Below, in pieces: positions 34,780 through 45,312 of a stretch of 64,000 nucleotides of DNA (its first letter is position 1; every line of letters starts with the position of its first letter). Made by a program: the position numbers and the translations under genes. The notes under the pieces are model-generated. The model was not told the DNA's origin, did no database searches, and worked only from the letters and a program-made list of their open reading frames with translations. The DNA comes from Crossaster papposus (taxonomy: Eukaryota; Echinodermata; Asteroidea; Velatida; Solasteridae): NCBI GenBank assembly GCA_037893245.1, contig JBAIAA010000409.1, forward strand, positions 558,001 to 622,000, written 5' to 3'.

Positions 34780-35800
34780 AAGACCAACATCAAAGCCTCA
34801 GAACCGCAGCTCACCACTTCCCGAGTGACAAGATTGTTATCCATGAGGTCCAGTTAAAAAAATCTTCATTGGCATTGGGTGTTGACTTTCCTTTTTCAGC
34901 ACAGACATTCACTCAACACAAAGTGCTACTCAAAGAATGTTGTTCAAGCCCGCTCATCTCCAACAAAGATACATTGTATTTACTTACGCCAACCCTTGCC
35001 AGGCAGATACAGAATTTATTTAATAGGCCCTGGTCGGTGTATTCCTGGAGTGAATTTATTTATCTCTAGACCCAACGGATTAAGTTGGCTGTAAGTAATT
35101 TTGCAAAAGTTTGCCGTACCTATTTACAAAATGTATTAAGATGAACAGAAAAAAAGATTATATTCCTAATAAGGTTAATTATGTTATTGTCTTTGTTTTT
35201 AAAGAAAAAAAAGAAGAAAGGACTTATTTGAATGAACTTCTAAAATTTTTCCAGCCGATTTCAGGGGTAAATAATAATACGATTTATTCTTGGTTTTTCT
35301 GATATATAAGAAAATCGACATACAGGTACACCTGACAACTACAAGGCTAGCGAAATCAATTCCAGGTTTATTTAATAACATTTATTTTTGTTTTTATTGT
35401 TTTTTAAAAAGAAAGAGAAAAAAAAATAAACGGAACCTTAACACCTTATATTTTGAGCTCATAAACAATTTTCCAACAAATTTAGGGGCAAAATTTAATA
35501 CGATTTATTTTCCGTTTTTCTTGTCTTTAACAAAAACGATCTATTTCGTGGAAATTGTAAAAGCTCGTTACATTTTTTAATTTATAATGGTTCCGTGATG
35601 TAATTTTACATAATAAACGCTTTATAGTGCCAGAGAAATAAAGTAAAACCACAGGAGAAATATTCGGGAGTATTTTCCGAATATATTCCAAGTAGGGGTA
35701 AGAAATCCAGACAATGATTGACAGCTGACCTACAAAATGTATACATTGTATCAGCCAGTAGACTTTGGAATTTCAATAGGCTGGGAAATGTCACTTTGTG
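34780..35800 (+). repeat. Dispersed repeat D, copy 1
   Basis: It matches 59850-61315 in order. Shared blocks are GTGACAAGAT.GTTATCCA, GGTGTTGACTTTC, TCAACACAAAG.GCTACTCAA, ATCTCCAACAAAGATACATT, TTTCAGGGGTAAATAATAAT and ACAATGATTGACAGCTGACC. A TTTTTCAG acceptor-like site precedes the best-conserved 200 bp, and frames differ between the copies. This looks like an old transposon or gene fragment of unknown kind. Confidence 0.65.
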
Positions 35801-35888
35801 GCATATAATTTACACCCAATGAAAAGAAGAGATTGTTAGAAGGAAGAACAAGATCGGACGTTTTTTTTTATGGGATGGTTTATTTTTG

Positions 35889-35911
35889 AGGGGGGGGGGG
35901 GGGGGGGGGGG
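35889..35911. repeat. Poly-G run
   Basis: About 22 consecutive G. Probably a G-quadruplex-prone slippage tract; the length may be unreliable in the assembly. Confidence 0.85.
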
Positions 35912-36394
35912 AGAACACACAGTCAATAACGAGACTGCCTCATATATTTAAAACTATTGCATTACATTGCCTTTGAGTGCAGTTCGCCGCAGCTGCTTGC
36001 TTACGAACAAAGTAGCTTAAAATGTGAAAAAAAAACATCTTTTCCTTTTAATCTTTTGACAGTTTTATTGGATATTGTACTGTTTAACATTGAATAAAAC
36101 TGTTCTTTTAAGCAAAGTTTGGAATTAAACCTTAATACATCCCCAGTATGCCATCTGAGATGTAAAGTGGGCAACATTGGTGCACGTCTTCCTCTGGTGT
36201 GGACACCTTGTATAAAAAAAAACAAAAAAAAAAACCTCCCTCCCGACCCTAAACATTTTAAGTGGCCGGACGCTAAACAAGTAATTTTTTTTATGTGGCC
36301 TTTAAAGAAACATGGAAATAAATGGACCAAGCATGGGCTGACGTGTGTACATGCTGCCGAGTATGAACCCTCTGCCCTGGACATCACGATTTGC

Positions 36395-36519
36395 TAGTCC
36401 GAGTTACTGGACTCTAGTTATCGCTTTTTTAACATTTGGACATCATCTGGCGGTACTAGTAGCGCCAGATGATGTCCAAATGTTAAAAAAGCGATAACTA
36501 GAGTCAGTAACTCGGACTA
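36395..36519. mobile_element. 125-bp near-perfect foldback element with a 9-bp target duplication
   Basis: Arms of about 58 bp (TAGTCCGAGTTACTG... at the left, ...CAGTAACTCGGACTA at the right) flank a short centre around GGTACTAGTAGCGCC. The 9-mer ACGATTTGC stands on both sides (36386-36394 and 36520-36528). A 9-bp duplication suits Mutator-like or foldback elements. It sits just before the NPGP leader of the retrotransposon. Confidence 0.85.
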
Positions 36520-36528
36520 ACGATTTGC

Positions 36529-36876
36529 ATGGACATTGCAATCAATCCGGGGCCATCGATCACCAGGAACAACACCTCTAACATTCGTGGCTTGACTGGG
36601 CCAATGTATATTCATGGTGATATTGGTACATCAACGTGCGACAAAAGTAATTCGTCTGACATACAATGTGGAGAGGGCAGGTTCAAATACTCATCTTACG
36701 ACATGCTCTCAGTGCGGCGTGGGAACACGTCGTTTCGTCTACTAACATATGCAATGCTACAGAACTTGAAAGATCTTGGCATCTTTAGATCAAGAGGTAA
36801 GCGTGCAGGGCGTCGTTGGCCAAAATCCCAAATCCCTGTGGAGATTGGTAATCGTTCACTCCCCATCTCTCAATAG
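36529..36876 (+). pseudogene. Retrotransposon ORF2 leader with NPGP motif
   Basis: It starts MDIAINPGPS, the leader commonly found before the endonuclease in CR1/L2-type ORF2 proteins. It continues with a basic block (YSSYDMLSVRRGN ... LGIFRSRGKRAGRRWPKSQI) that also occurs in this position in such elements. It stops at 36874-36876, just before the HARBI1-like block, so it is cut off from its endonuclease. Confidence 0.7.
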
Positions 36877-37030
36877 GTAGGTTTCGATTGCGAACGGTTA
36901 GTGTGCACGACTACAATTAGCTACACGTCACGAACGTGTACGCAGTCGTTCAACGCGACAAGCGCAGAAGGGTTTCGTTTATGATCTCACGGTTACATTT
37001 AGGATAACTGTTGAGGGCGCACTCGTCAAG

Positions 37031-37516
37031 ATGGCAGCGCCCGTGAGACTACTCGATTTTGCACTTGAAGATGAAGATAACGATTTGATGTACCTCCTCT
37101 TGGCCAATGCACCGATACCAAAGAGAGTCACATTCAATCCAGAGTGGCCCAGGTTTGATATAGTGACACTTACAAATAATCAGTGCTTGGATAAATTCAG
37201 ATTTTTGAAGGATGACATTTACCGGCTACGAGATTTACTTCGACTTCCTGAGAAACTAATTTTAAAGAACGGGTCCACTTGCAGTGGTCTTGATGCTCTT
37301 TGCATGGTACTCAGAAGATTTGCTTACCCAAATCGCCTATCTGACTTGGAGGAGCTGTTCGGGAGGCCAAAATCCACACTTTCACTGGTTATCAATGAGA
37401 CCGTTGAACTTTTGTATGATTTGCATCACCATCGATTTCTATCCCTTGATAAGACGATCAGCGAATTCCCAAGTCCTGGTGCAAGTTCCCCTCCTGGACC
37501 TTGGATTGCATCATGA
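37031..37516 (+). pseudogene. HARBI1/PIF-Harbinger transposase-like N-terminal fragment
   Basis: 161 residues. Starting at MAAPVRLLDF, the segment CLDKFRFLKDDIYRLRDLL ... GLDALCMVLRRFAYPNRLSD ... LEELFGRPKSTLS fits the helical N-terminal region of HARBI1-type nucleases: first F/R-x2-K, then the LRRFAYP-like helix and the LFG-x-x-x-S turn. The DDE catalytic domain is missing: after about residue 148 the sequence switches to retrotransposon. It begins with AAGATGGCAGCGCC, a typical host 5' end, so a captured host exon is possible as well as a transposon fragment. Confidence 0.65.
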
Positions 37517-40464
37517 TGACTCGTTGACTGCTGTTAGTCCTATTCATGTTAATTCGTCTGATGAAGGCTCTGCGCCGATTGTGACAGCTTCGGGCATCAA
37601 GAACATCAAAGGCATCAAATTTTTTCATTTAAATTCTCAGTCTCTCTACAACAAGATGGACGAGATACGGCTCCTGGTGCTTGAATCTAATCCCGATGTT
37701 TTCGGGATTTCTGAAACCTGGCTCCATGACGAGATTGACAATTCGGAGATCCACATACCGAACTATAGCCTGTTACGTAAGGATAGAAATGATAGGCATG
37801 GCGGTGTAGCAATCTATGTGCACAACAGACTATGTATCCAACAAATTCATCTGCCTGATATTCAACTTGTCAAAGTTGAAACCTTATGGATGAAAGTGAG
37901 CCTCCCGAATACTCGTCCAATCTATGCTGGCATCGTCTATGGACCGAATGTGTGCAACGAGTTCTTCGAGGAGCTTGAAGCAGTGCTCGACGAGATCATA
38001 GGACATAGTGCTGCGCATAAAACTCAGGGAGAAATCATCTGTTTTGGGGACTTTAATTGTAATTCTTTGAACTCCAGTGACTGGAAATGGAAGAAACTCC
38101 AGGATTTAATGTCAATAAGACAATTGTCGCAAATTATATCTAAACCAACTAGAGTTACGCGTATCTCAGAAACTCTCATTGACCATGTCTGGACCACTCG
38201 TCCCAAAATGTACTCTAGTAATGGTGTCTTACCATTGGTTATCAGTGATCATTCTTTAACTTATGCAGTTCGTAAGGTGTTGAAGTTTCCCAGGGGGCCT
38301 GCTCGTAAAATCAAGGCCCGGTCATATCGTACTTTTAACGATAGTAATTTTATTCATGACCTTGAGTATGCCGCCTGGTCAGAGGTTGAAATTTGTGGTT
38401 GTCCTGACACGGCCTTGAGAGCTTTTGAGAAAGTTTTCAATCAAGTTTGTGACAAACACGCTCCAATGAAACAAATTCAAATTCCTAATAGGACTCCTAA
38501 CTGGTTTTCTGACGAGTACTTTGTTCTCAGAAAAGAACTTGAACAAACTAAAATTCATGCCCAAACTAACAAATCTCAAATTGCCTGGGACGCTTTTTAT
38601 CATCTGAGAAACAGGGTTAATAATTTAGCAAAAAAATTAAAACGTGAATTTTATGAATCATCTATTAGCAATGCCGGGGCCGATTCAAGAAAACTTTGGA
38701 AGGTGATAAAAACAATTTTGCCCTCGAGTAAATACGGTTCTATAGGAAATGTTAGATCAAATAATGGCATACTGACTGATGGACATGCAATTGCTAACAA
38801 ATTTAATAATTTCTTTGCTAGCATAGGTATGAACTTAGCTGACGCTATAAAGGCTTCAGGAAGTTTTCAGGATGATGCTGACCACATGGATGAACAGACT
38901 ACACGGGACACGGAGCCGCTGGGGGAGTCTTTCCATTTTGTGGGTGTGACCTCAGGTGAAGTTTGTAAGTTGCTTAGTACCCTTGATATTATCAAGGCTA
39001 CTGGGCTTGATGGCATTGCCCCCAGGCTGCTCAAAGTTGGTTGCAGGCAGCTTGCGAAGCCACTAGCCCACATCATGAATTTGAGTCTCGCCAGTGGTTC
39101 TGTGCCCTTGGTCTGGAAGACTGGTAGAATTTCACCTATTTTTAAGGAAGGGGATCGCCTCGATGTTAAGAACTATAGGCCTATATCTGTGCTTCCAACC
39201 TGTATGAAAATTTTTGAAAAGCTTGTCCACAAGCAGCTGCTGGGTTACTTTGATCAAAACAATATTTTAATTGATAACCAGTCGGGCTTCAGGCCAATGC
39301 ACTCCACTCAAACCTGCCTCTTAAACGTGTCTGATTACATTTTAGAAAATATGAATTCTGGATATTTCACTGGTGCAGTGTTTTTGGATCTAAAAAAAGC
39401 ATTCGATATTGTGCAAAATTGGAGTGCGTGGCCTTGAGCTTGACTGGTTTTCTTCATACTTATCTGGACGCAAGCAGGTGACCAAAATTGGTGACAACTT
39501 GTCCACTTTAGCTGGAGTAAATTTTGGAGTTCCCCAGGGATCAATTCTGGGCCCACTTCTTTTTACTTTGTATGTTAATGACATCACCACTACTGCCTCC
39601 TCAGACTCTATGATGTTTTTGTATGCTGATGACACGGCCATCTTTTCCCGTGCCAAATCTATTGTTGACATAAACAGAGTTCTTAACAGTGACATGGCAG
39701 AAATCACAAAGTGGCTGCAGGTAAATTATTTAACTTTGAACACCAGCAAAACTAAAAGTATGTTGTTTGGCACTCGTGCTAAATTAAGTCGTAGGGAAGA
39801 CAACTTGCACATCGAGATAAACAATACGGTCATTGACAATGTCACTGATTTCAAATATTTAGGTGTAGTATTAGATCCATCGCTAACATGGAATATTCAT
39901 ATCGACAAACTAGTTAAGAAAGTCAACAAGCGTGTGGGGGTTCTCCGGAGAGTCAGGAGTGTTCTCCCTCAGCGCTCTTTGAATTTGTTATACAAAACGC
40001 TCATCTTGCCTCATTTTGATTATTGTGATGCTGTATGGGGCAATTCTACCAAAACGTTCCTTATTAAGCTTGACAAACTCCAGAGTAGCGCTGGGCGAGT
40101 CATTTTGGGGCTTCCCCGGAGATCCCCTACACGCATGGTTTTGTCGACTCTTGAGTGGAATATTTTAGAAGATAGACGTACTTTTCATTTAAACACATTA
40201 GTTTATAAAAGTCTTACTTTGAAATTGCCACCACAACTATGCAATTGTTTTACTCTCACAAGTAATGCGCATAGTTATAATACCAGGTCTGGTTCTCATG
40301 GTAACTTAGTTCCTCAATTTAGTAAATCTAATTCTGGCAAGCGTATGTTTGTGGCTCGCGGAGTGTCTGTTTTTAACATCTTACCCACAATACTTAAATG
40401 CCCACTGCCTGCTACTCTAGCCAATTTCAAAAACACATACAAAAGCCTGCTTTTCAAGAAATGA
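37480..40464 (+). pseudogene. CR1/L2-like ORF2: endonuclease and reverse transcriptase, frameshifted
   Basis: The endonuclease shows FHLNSQSLYNKMDEI, SETWL, GGVAIYVHN, CFGDFNCN and a terminal SDHSL. The RT shows RPISVLPTC, SGFRPMHST, motif A FLDLKKAFD (frame ending near 39405), then in another frame motif B GVPQGSILGPLL and motif C YADD (39628-39639). The frame breaks between motif A and the following GVRGLELDWFSSYL: the usual stretch of about ten residues there is missing, so a small deletion shifted the frame. The open frames run 37284-39437 and 39409-40464. It would copy its RNA by target-primed reverse transcription if intact; here it cannot. Confidence 0.9.
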
Positions 40465-40729
40465 ACATGTCTGTTTTCTTGGTGTCTTATATTATTGCTG
40501 TCCTTTTGGTGTGCTTTTAAATTTGTTGGTATTTTTAACGAATTTTATAAATGTGTTATGTTGCTGTCCTTATCTTAAACCTGTTATATTTATTTTATTG
40601 TAATTGTATAACTGCTGGGGCCTTCTGAAAAACAGTGTTTCACTGAGAGGTTACCCCAGGGTAAATAATAAATAAATAAATTTAGCGACCATACAATATT
40701 TGTACGTGACTAAAATAATCAGGTGATCG

Positions 40730-42007
40730 TCACCGTTTATGAAATGGTTTCTCACCAGTGTGAACCATCTCGTGTCCCTTAAGACCAGTTCGTTGAGTAA
40801 AAGCTTTACCACAGGTCTCACAAACAAATGGTTTCTCACCAGTGTGAATTCTTTCATGCGAGTGTAGATAAGATTTACAAGCAAAAGCTTTACCACAGGT
40901 CCCACAAATTATTGGTTTCTCACCAGTGTGAACCCTTCCATGTTTCCTAAGATGAGTTCGTTGAGTAAAAGCTTTACCACAGGTCACACAAACAAATGGT
41001 TTCTCACCAGTGTGAATCCTTTCATGTCCCTTAAGACCAGTTTGATGTGTAAAAGCTTTACCACAGGTCTCGCAAACAAATGGTTTCTCACCAGAGTGAA
41101 TTCTCTCATGTGAATTCAGATAAGATTTACGAGCAAAAGCTTTACCACAGGTCCCACAAACAAAATGTTCCTCATCGGTGTGAATCCTCTCATGTCTTTT
41201 AAGATTAGTTTGATGAGTAAATGCTTTACCACAGGTCTCACAAACAAATGGTTTCTCACCAGTGTGAATCCTCTCATGTCCCTTAAGACTATTTTGGTGT
41301 GTAAAAGCTTTACTGCAGGTCGCACAAACAAATGGTTTCTCACCAGTGTGAATCCTTTCATGTCCCTTAAGACCAGTTTGATGTGTAAAAGCTTTACCAC
41401 AGGTCACACAAACAAATGGTTTCTCACCAGTGTGAATCCTTTCATGTCCCTTAAGACCAGTTTGATGTGTAAAAGCTTTACCACAGGTCACACAAACAAA
41501 TGGTTTCTCACCAGTGTGAATCCTTTCATGTCCCTTAAGACCAGTTTGATGTGTAAAAGCTTTACCACAGGTCTCACACACATATGGTTTCTCACCAGTG
41601 TGAACCCTCTCATGTGAGTTTAGATGAGATTTATGAGCAAAAGCTTTACCACAAAGCTCACAAACATATGGTTTCTCACCAGTGTGAACCCTCTCATGTG
41701 AGTTTAGATGAGATTTATGAGTAAATGCTTTATCACAGGTCTCGCAAACATATGGTTTCTCACCAGTGTGAACCCTCTCATGCCCGTTTAGTGTATATGT
41801 AAAAGCTTTCCCACAGGTCTCGCAAACAAATGGTTTCTTTTCAGCATGAACCCTCTCAGATTGTTTCAGGTATTTTTTCTGAGTAAAAGATTCACCACAG
41901 GTCTCGCAAACAAATGGTCTCTCTACCTTCGGGTGACAAATCAGGTTAGGTTCTTTTGTGTCCATTTTGCCGAGGTACTTATCTCGACGTCCAACTAGAT
42001 ACTGCAT
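40730..42007 (-). CDS. C2H2 zinc-finger protein with 14 fingers
   Basis: 425 residues, almost all zinc fingers joined by HTGEKP-type linkers, so a sequence-specific nuclear DNA-binding protein is expected. Finger 1 lacks the first His (LKQSERVH) and finger 2 is two residues short, so both are probably degenerate. Fingers 3-14 are canonical. Fingers 5, 6, 7 and 11 share the helix THQTGLKGHERIH, pointing to recent duplication or gene conversion. Finger 9's linker is altered (HTDEEH). No KRAB, BTB or SET domain is visible in the short N-terminus (Met at 42007; MDTKEP at residues 15-20 is an alternative start). A possible upstream exon lies at 42040-42190 on the same strand (ESCLESESVESIKRRLEEGS in another frame) but no clear joining was found. 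The antisense ORFs are shadows. Confidence 0.85.
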   Translation of the reverse strand: MQYLVGRRDKYLGKMDTKEPNLICHPKVERPFVCETCGESFTQKKYLKQSERVHAEKKPFVCETCGKAFTYTLNGHERVHTGEKPYVCETCDKAFTHKSHLNSHERVHTGEKPYVCELCGKAFAHKSHLNSHERVHTGEKPYVCETCGKAFTHQTGLKGHERIHTGEKPFVCVTCGKAFTHQTGLKGHERIHTGEKPFVCVTCGKAFTHQTGLKGHERIHTGEKPFVCATCSKAFTHQNSLKGHERIHTGEKPFVCETCGKAFTHQTNLKRHERIHTDEEHFVCGTCGKAFARKSYLNSHERIHSGEKPFVCETCGKAFTHQTGLKGHERIHTGEKPFVCVTCGKAFTQRTHLRKHGRVHTGEKPIICGTCGKAFACKSYLHSHERIHTGEKPFVCETCGKAFTQRTGLKGHEMVHTGEKPFHKR

Positions 42008-42328
42008 AAGTCTGTACCATCCGTCTGTACATAACGCTGGAGACTATGAAAGTGTCACTGCAGATGCTGGATGCTGCCCTCTTCCAGTCTCCTCTTGATT
42101 GACTCAACACTTTCAGATTCCAGACAGGACTCTGTCGTCCGTGTTGCCACTTGGAGACTGTGTTAAAAAACAAGCAAAATTTAACACTCAAATCTCTGCA
42201 TTTGGTTTACTGCATGTGTACTCTACAAGAAATGCATTAATTTCTTGCAAAGTACATGTACGGTACATGTAACTCGCCCCCAAAGCGCACAACATAATGA
42301 CATACACAAGAATGGTTCTTCAACCATG

Positions 42329-42541
42329 CGTTTGTTTATGGTGTAAATGGAGGACACATGCCTGACGACACGAAGGTGAATTGGGGTTAGGGTTAGAATC
42401 GAGGACGACTTCGATTGAGATTCGTGTACAAAATCAATGAGAGCCGTCAGAAAAAGTTTAAGTACAAACAAAGGAAATTATCCAGATGAACAAAAGAGAA
42501 GAAGAAAAGAAACTCCTCGATTTACACCATAAACAAACGTA
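42329..42541. repeat. Inverted repeat with 26-bp arms
   Basis: GCGTTTGTTTATGGTGTAAA (from 42329) and TTTACACCATAAACAAACG (ending about 42541) face each other over about 160 bp. Probably a MITE; no target duplication is clear. Confidence 0.6.
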
Positions 42542-42589
42542 CACATGTAGATGTCTTGCCTACTTCTGCTATTTCCCTATTTTACAACT

Positions 42590-42830
42590 TGACCTCAAAT
42601 GACCTATGACCTCGGTATATGACCTTTGATATCAACATCACATGCAAGTTTCTATATTGCATCTTTGAACCAAGTTTGATTGCAATTGTACGTCAAGCTT
42701 TTATATGAGATCAATTTTACCAGTTTTCAAGCCTATTTTACTTTTTAGAGCTTGACCTCCATTGACCTTTGACCTCAGAACTTAACCTTTAACACAACCA
42801 TACTATGAAGGTTACACAAATATTGCATTT
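42590..42830. repeat. TGACCT-rich repeat with a DR1-type nuclear-receptor site
   Basis: Repeated phrases TTGACCTCAAATGACCTATG, GACCTCGGTATATGACCTTT and, at 42763-42775, TGACCTTTGACCT, a perfect DR1 half-site pair. The two halves are about 160 bp apart and look like two copies of one unit. Likely a dispersed repeat; receptor binding is speculative. Confidence 0.5.
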
Positions 42831-42847
42831 ACATGTATGATCCTAGT

Positions 42848-42997
42848 TTAACCCTAACTCTCCAGGGTATTTTGGCTAAAAACCCTGCCAGACGCAACAG
42901 ATTGCATACTTTGTCACATTGACTTGTGGGCAGAGTGCAGCAAGGTCAAGCAGTCACCACAGATGCACTGTGCTGGATTTGGCAGGGTTAGGGTTAA
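42848..42997. mobile_element. piggyBac-like MITE 3 (TTAA target site)
   Basis: TTAACCCTAACTC at 42848 and GGGTTAGGGTTAA ending at 42997 bound a 150-bp element. A further lone right end (GGATTCAGGATGGGTAGGGT then TAA, to 43047), like the MITE 2 terminus, follows. Confidence 0.6.
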
Positions 42998-43047
42998 TGT
43001 GTGAAACTTCGTATTGAAATCGGAGGATTCAGGATGGGTAGGGTTAA

Positions 43048-43556
43048 TGAGAACTTAACAATTTTGATTGCGATTGGTCAACATTGGCAATACGCCTGTT
43101 TAGTATTTCGATGGAGTAGTCCTGGTCAAAGGTTATTCGAAATACAACCGCAGACGTCATCATGTCATGCGATGTTTACGCAAATGCCCATTCTGATTGG
43201 ATTTTAACGCGTTTATAATCAAACCGCCTGTCGTGTTCATACGCACGCAATATTTATCCCGAACTAGCTGTGACTGATATCACTGTAAACGTGCGCAGCA
43301 CGAATACCCAACTGGCCGATTGACATTTGCTAAGATATAAACTTACCAGGGAAATCTAAAGATCAATGGTGCATGACCGGACTCCATGATCAGCAGAAAG
43401 ATCCCGTACCGTAGTCAATTCAGTCTTTCAGAATCAGGGAACATCACCAAATTTTCCTCTGAAAGTAAAGGATAACTTAATTTAATGAAAAGTATAAAGA
43501 AAAACAGTATAGATTCAAAATTTATAAACTAAAAAATAGCATTTATGGCCTAGCCC
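43048..43556. other. Noncoding spacer
   Basis: No gene or repeat partner was recognised. Confidence 0.35.
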
Positions 43557-44090
43557 TAGTTGGTTGGCGTACGAGTTGGTTGGCGTACGAGTTGGTTGGC
43601 GTACGAGTTGGTTGGCGTACGAGTTGGTTGGCGTACGAGTTGGTTGGCGTACGAGTTGGTTGGCGTACGAGTTGGTTGGCGTACGAGTTGGTTGGCGTAC
43701 GAGTTGGTTGGCGTACGAGTTGGTTGGCGTACGAGTTGGTTGGCGTACGAGTTGGTTGGCGTACGAGTTGGTTGGCGTACGAGTTGGTTGGCGTACGAGT
43801 TGGTTGGCGTACGAGTTGGTTGGCGTACGAGTTGGTTGGCGTACGAGTTGGTTGGCGTACGAGTTGGTTGGCGTACGAGTTGGTTGGCGTACGAGTTGGT
43901 TGGCGTACGAGTTGGTTGGCGTACGAGTTGGTTGGCGTACGAGTTGGTTGGCGTACGAGTTGGTTGGCGTACGAGTTGGTTGGCGTACGAGTTGACAAAT
44001 CTGCGTACGAGTTGGTTGGCGTACGAGTTGACAAATCTGCGTACGACTTGTCCCGCGTACGAGTTGGTTCGCGTACTACGAAGTACGAGT
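43557..44090. repeat. 16-bp CpG-containing tandem array
   Basis: The unit is GTTGGTTGGCGTACGA, about 27 perfect copies to 43995, then variant units (GTTGACAAATCTGCGTACGA, TTGTCCCGCGTACGA) to about 44090. Decay is only at the right edge, so growth is recent from the left. 16 is not a multiple of 3, yet all frames are open, giving several long spurious ORFs. Confidence 0.95.
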
Positions 44091-44496
44091 TGACCTGTTT
44101 CAAATTCCAACACAACAGTCAAGTCAGTGTCTGAGTCCTGACCATGGCATGGTGGAGTCAGTATACGACTTAAAGTAAAACAAAATAATGTGTGGCCGCA
44201 GTATTAATGCGCCTATCAATTGCATACATTGTAATCTGAAGTTGCTCAAGCTAGTACAAGAACACACAAGTTTTACTTACGATTCGGATTAAAAGTTAAA
44301 TTCCCCGTTTAACTTGAAGACTTCTTCTTAGCACGCATCGCTATAGCTCTCGCAATAGCTTTTTATGGACATAAACAGCGCCCTCTGTGAGTTTTTTAAT
44401 ACAGTGCGCGGTCGGTCCGTACTCCACAACTTTTTACATCCATAATTTGTTAACGCCTATTTAGATTTGTATCTGTAATCAGAGGTGTAACTAAGG
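44091..44496. other. Noncoding spacer
   Basis: No gene recognised. A GCGCCCTCTGTGAG word near 44383 resembles half of a CTCF core. Confidence 0.35.
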
Positions 44497-45310
44497 GAAT
44501 AAATGTGTGTTCGAGAGGTTTTAATCACTCTGTTTAATACCGCTTGGAGTCTGGGTGCTGATAATTACCCTCGCCTTCGGCTCGGGTAATTATCAGCACC
44601 CAGACTCCAAGCGGTATTAAACAGAGTGATTAATACCGACCGAACACACATTTATTCCCATTCATAAATACCTTTTTTGTAAAATTCAGCCCAAAAAGCC
44701 CCGAAAATCCCGGAAAATTGTCGCCAGTAAATTTCGGTGTTTCGCCATTCTGTCCGTGTCAAATGACATGTTTCCGCCTCTGTCGCTCTCTACACAATAC
44801 ATGCAATAAAGCGTATTCATAAATACCTGGGACAGTTTAGGCATTCCTATTGGTCGAGAGCCCGTCACGTGGCCGGTATTAAACGGACGATAAAGACATG
44901 GCTGGAAGTGTTTAAACATAGCTGGAAGGCCATTCCGTCCCCAGGGCTCACTTTATTTCCAATCCTGAACCGTACCTCGTCTCCAATAATAAGAGCGGGT
45001 AGTGTTGAGCGCGTACAGCTCGACACCTTGGGAACGAGGTTGCCAATGGCAGTAATAGTCTGGTTCACAGTAAATACGCTTTATTGTATGTATTGTGTAG
45101 AGAGCGACAAAGGCGGAAACATGTCATTTGACACAGACAGAATGGCGAAACACCGAAATTTACTGGCGACAATTTTCCGGGATTTTCGGGGCTTTTTGGG
45201 CTGAATTTTACAAAAAAGGTATTTATGAATGGGAATAAATGTGTGTTCGGTCGGTATTAATCACTCTGTTTAATACCGATTGGAGTCTGGTTGCTGATAA
45301 TTACCCGAGC
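44497..45310. mobile_element. Palindromic element E, copy 1 (nested hairpins)
   Basis: 44497-44659 is a long hairpin with GGGAATAAATGTGTGTTCG ends, TAATCACTCTGTTTAATACC and GAGTCTGGGTGCTGATAATT arms and a TCGCCTTCGGCTC loop. The next 170 bp (GGCTGAATTTTAC-type, read inverted) recur in reverse at 45068-45240, followed by a half hairpin to 45310. The whole is a palindrome of palindromes. Short ORFs ending ...RDFRGFLG are mirrored copies, not genes. Confidence 0.75.
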
Positions 45311-45312
45311 CT

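Larger units (their letters stand above)
36529..40680 (+). mobile_element. CR1/L2-like non-LTR retrotransposon, broken
   Basis: The order is NPGP leader (36529-36876), a HARBI1-like foreign block (about 36877-37480), apurinic-type endonuclease, reverse transcriptase, C-terminal region (stop at 40464), 3' UTR and a short (TAAA)n-type tail near 40660-40680. Plus-strand orientation. The foldback insertion, the HARBI1-like block and an RT frameshift leave it inactive. No ORF1 was recognised upstream. Confidence 0.85.

Noticed and set aside
40651-41617. Other-frame and antisense ORFs rich in KSFTTG or VRNHLF
   Set aside because: Shadows of the zinc-finger repeats of the minus-strand C2H2 gene.
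43543-44134. Several overlapping 140-190-residue ORFs on both strands
   Set aside because: They are translations of the 16-bp array in different frames; no start context, no non-repeat content.
44686-45204. Mirrored ORFs ending in RDFRGFLG
   Set aside because: They are two inverted copies of the same element E segment; no domain and no independent conservation beyond the repeat.
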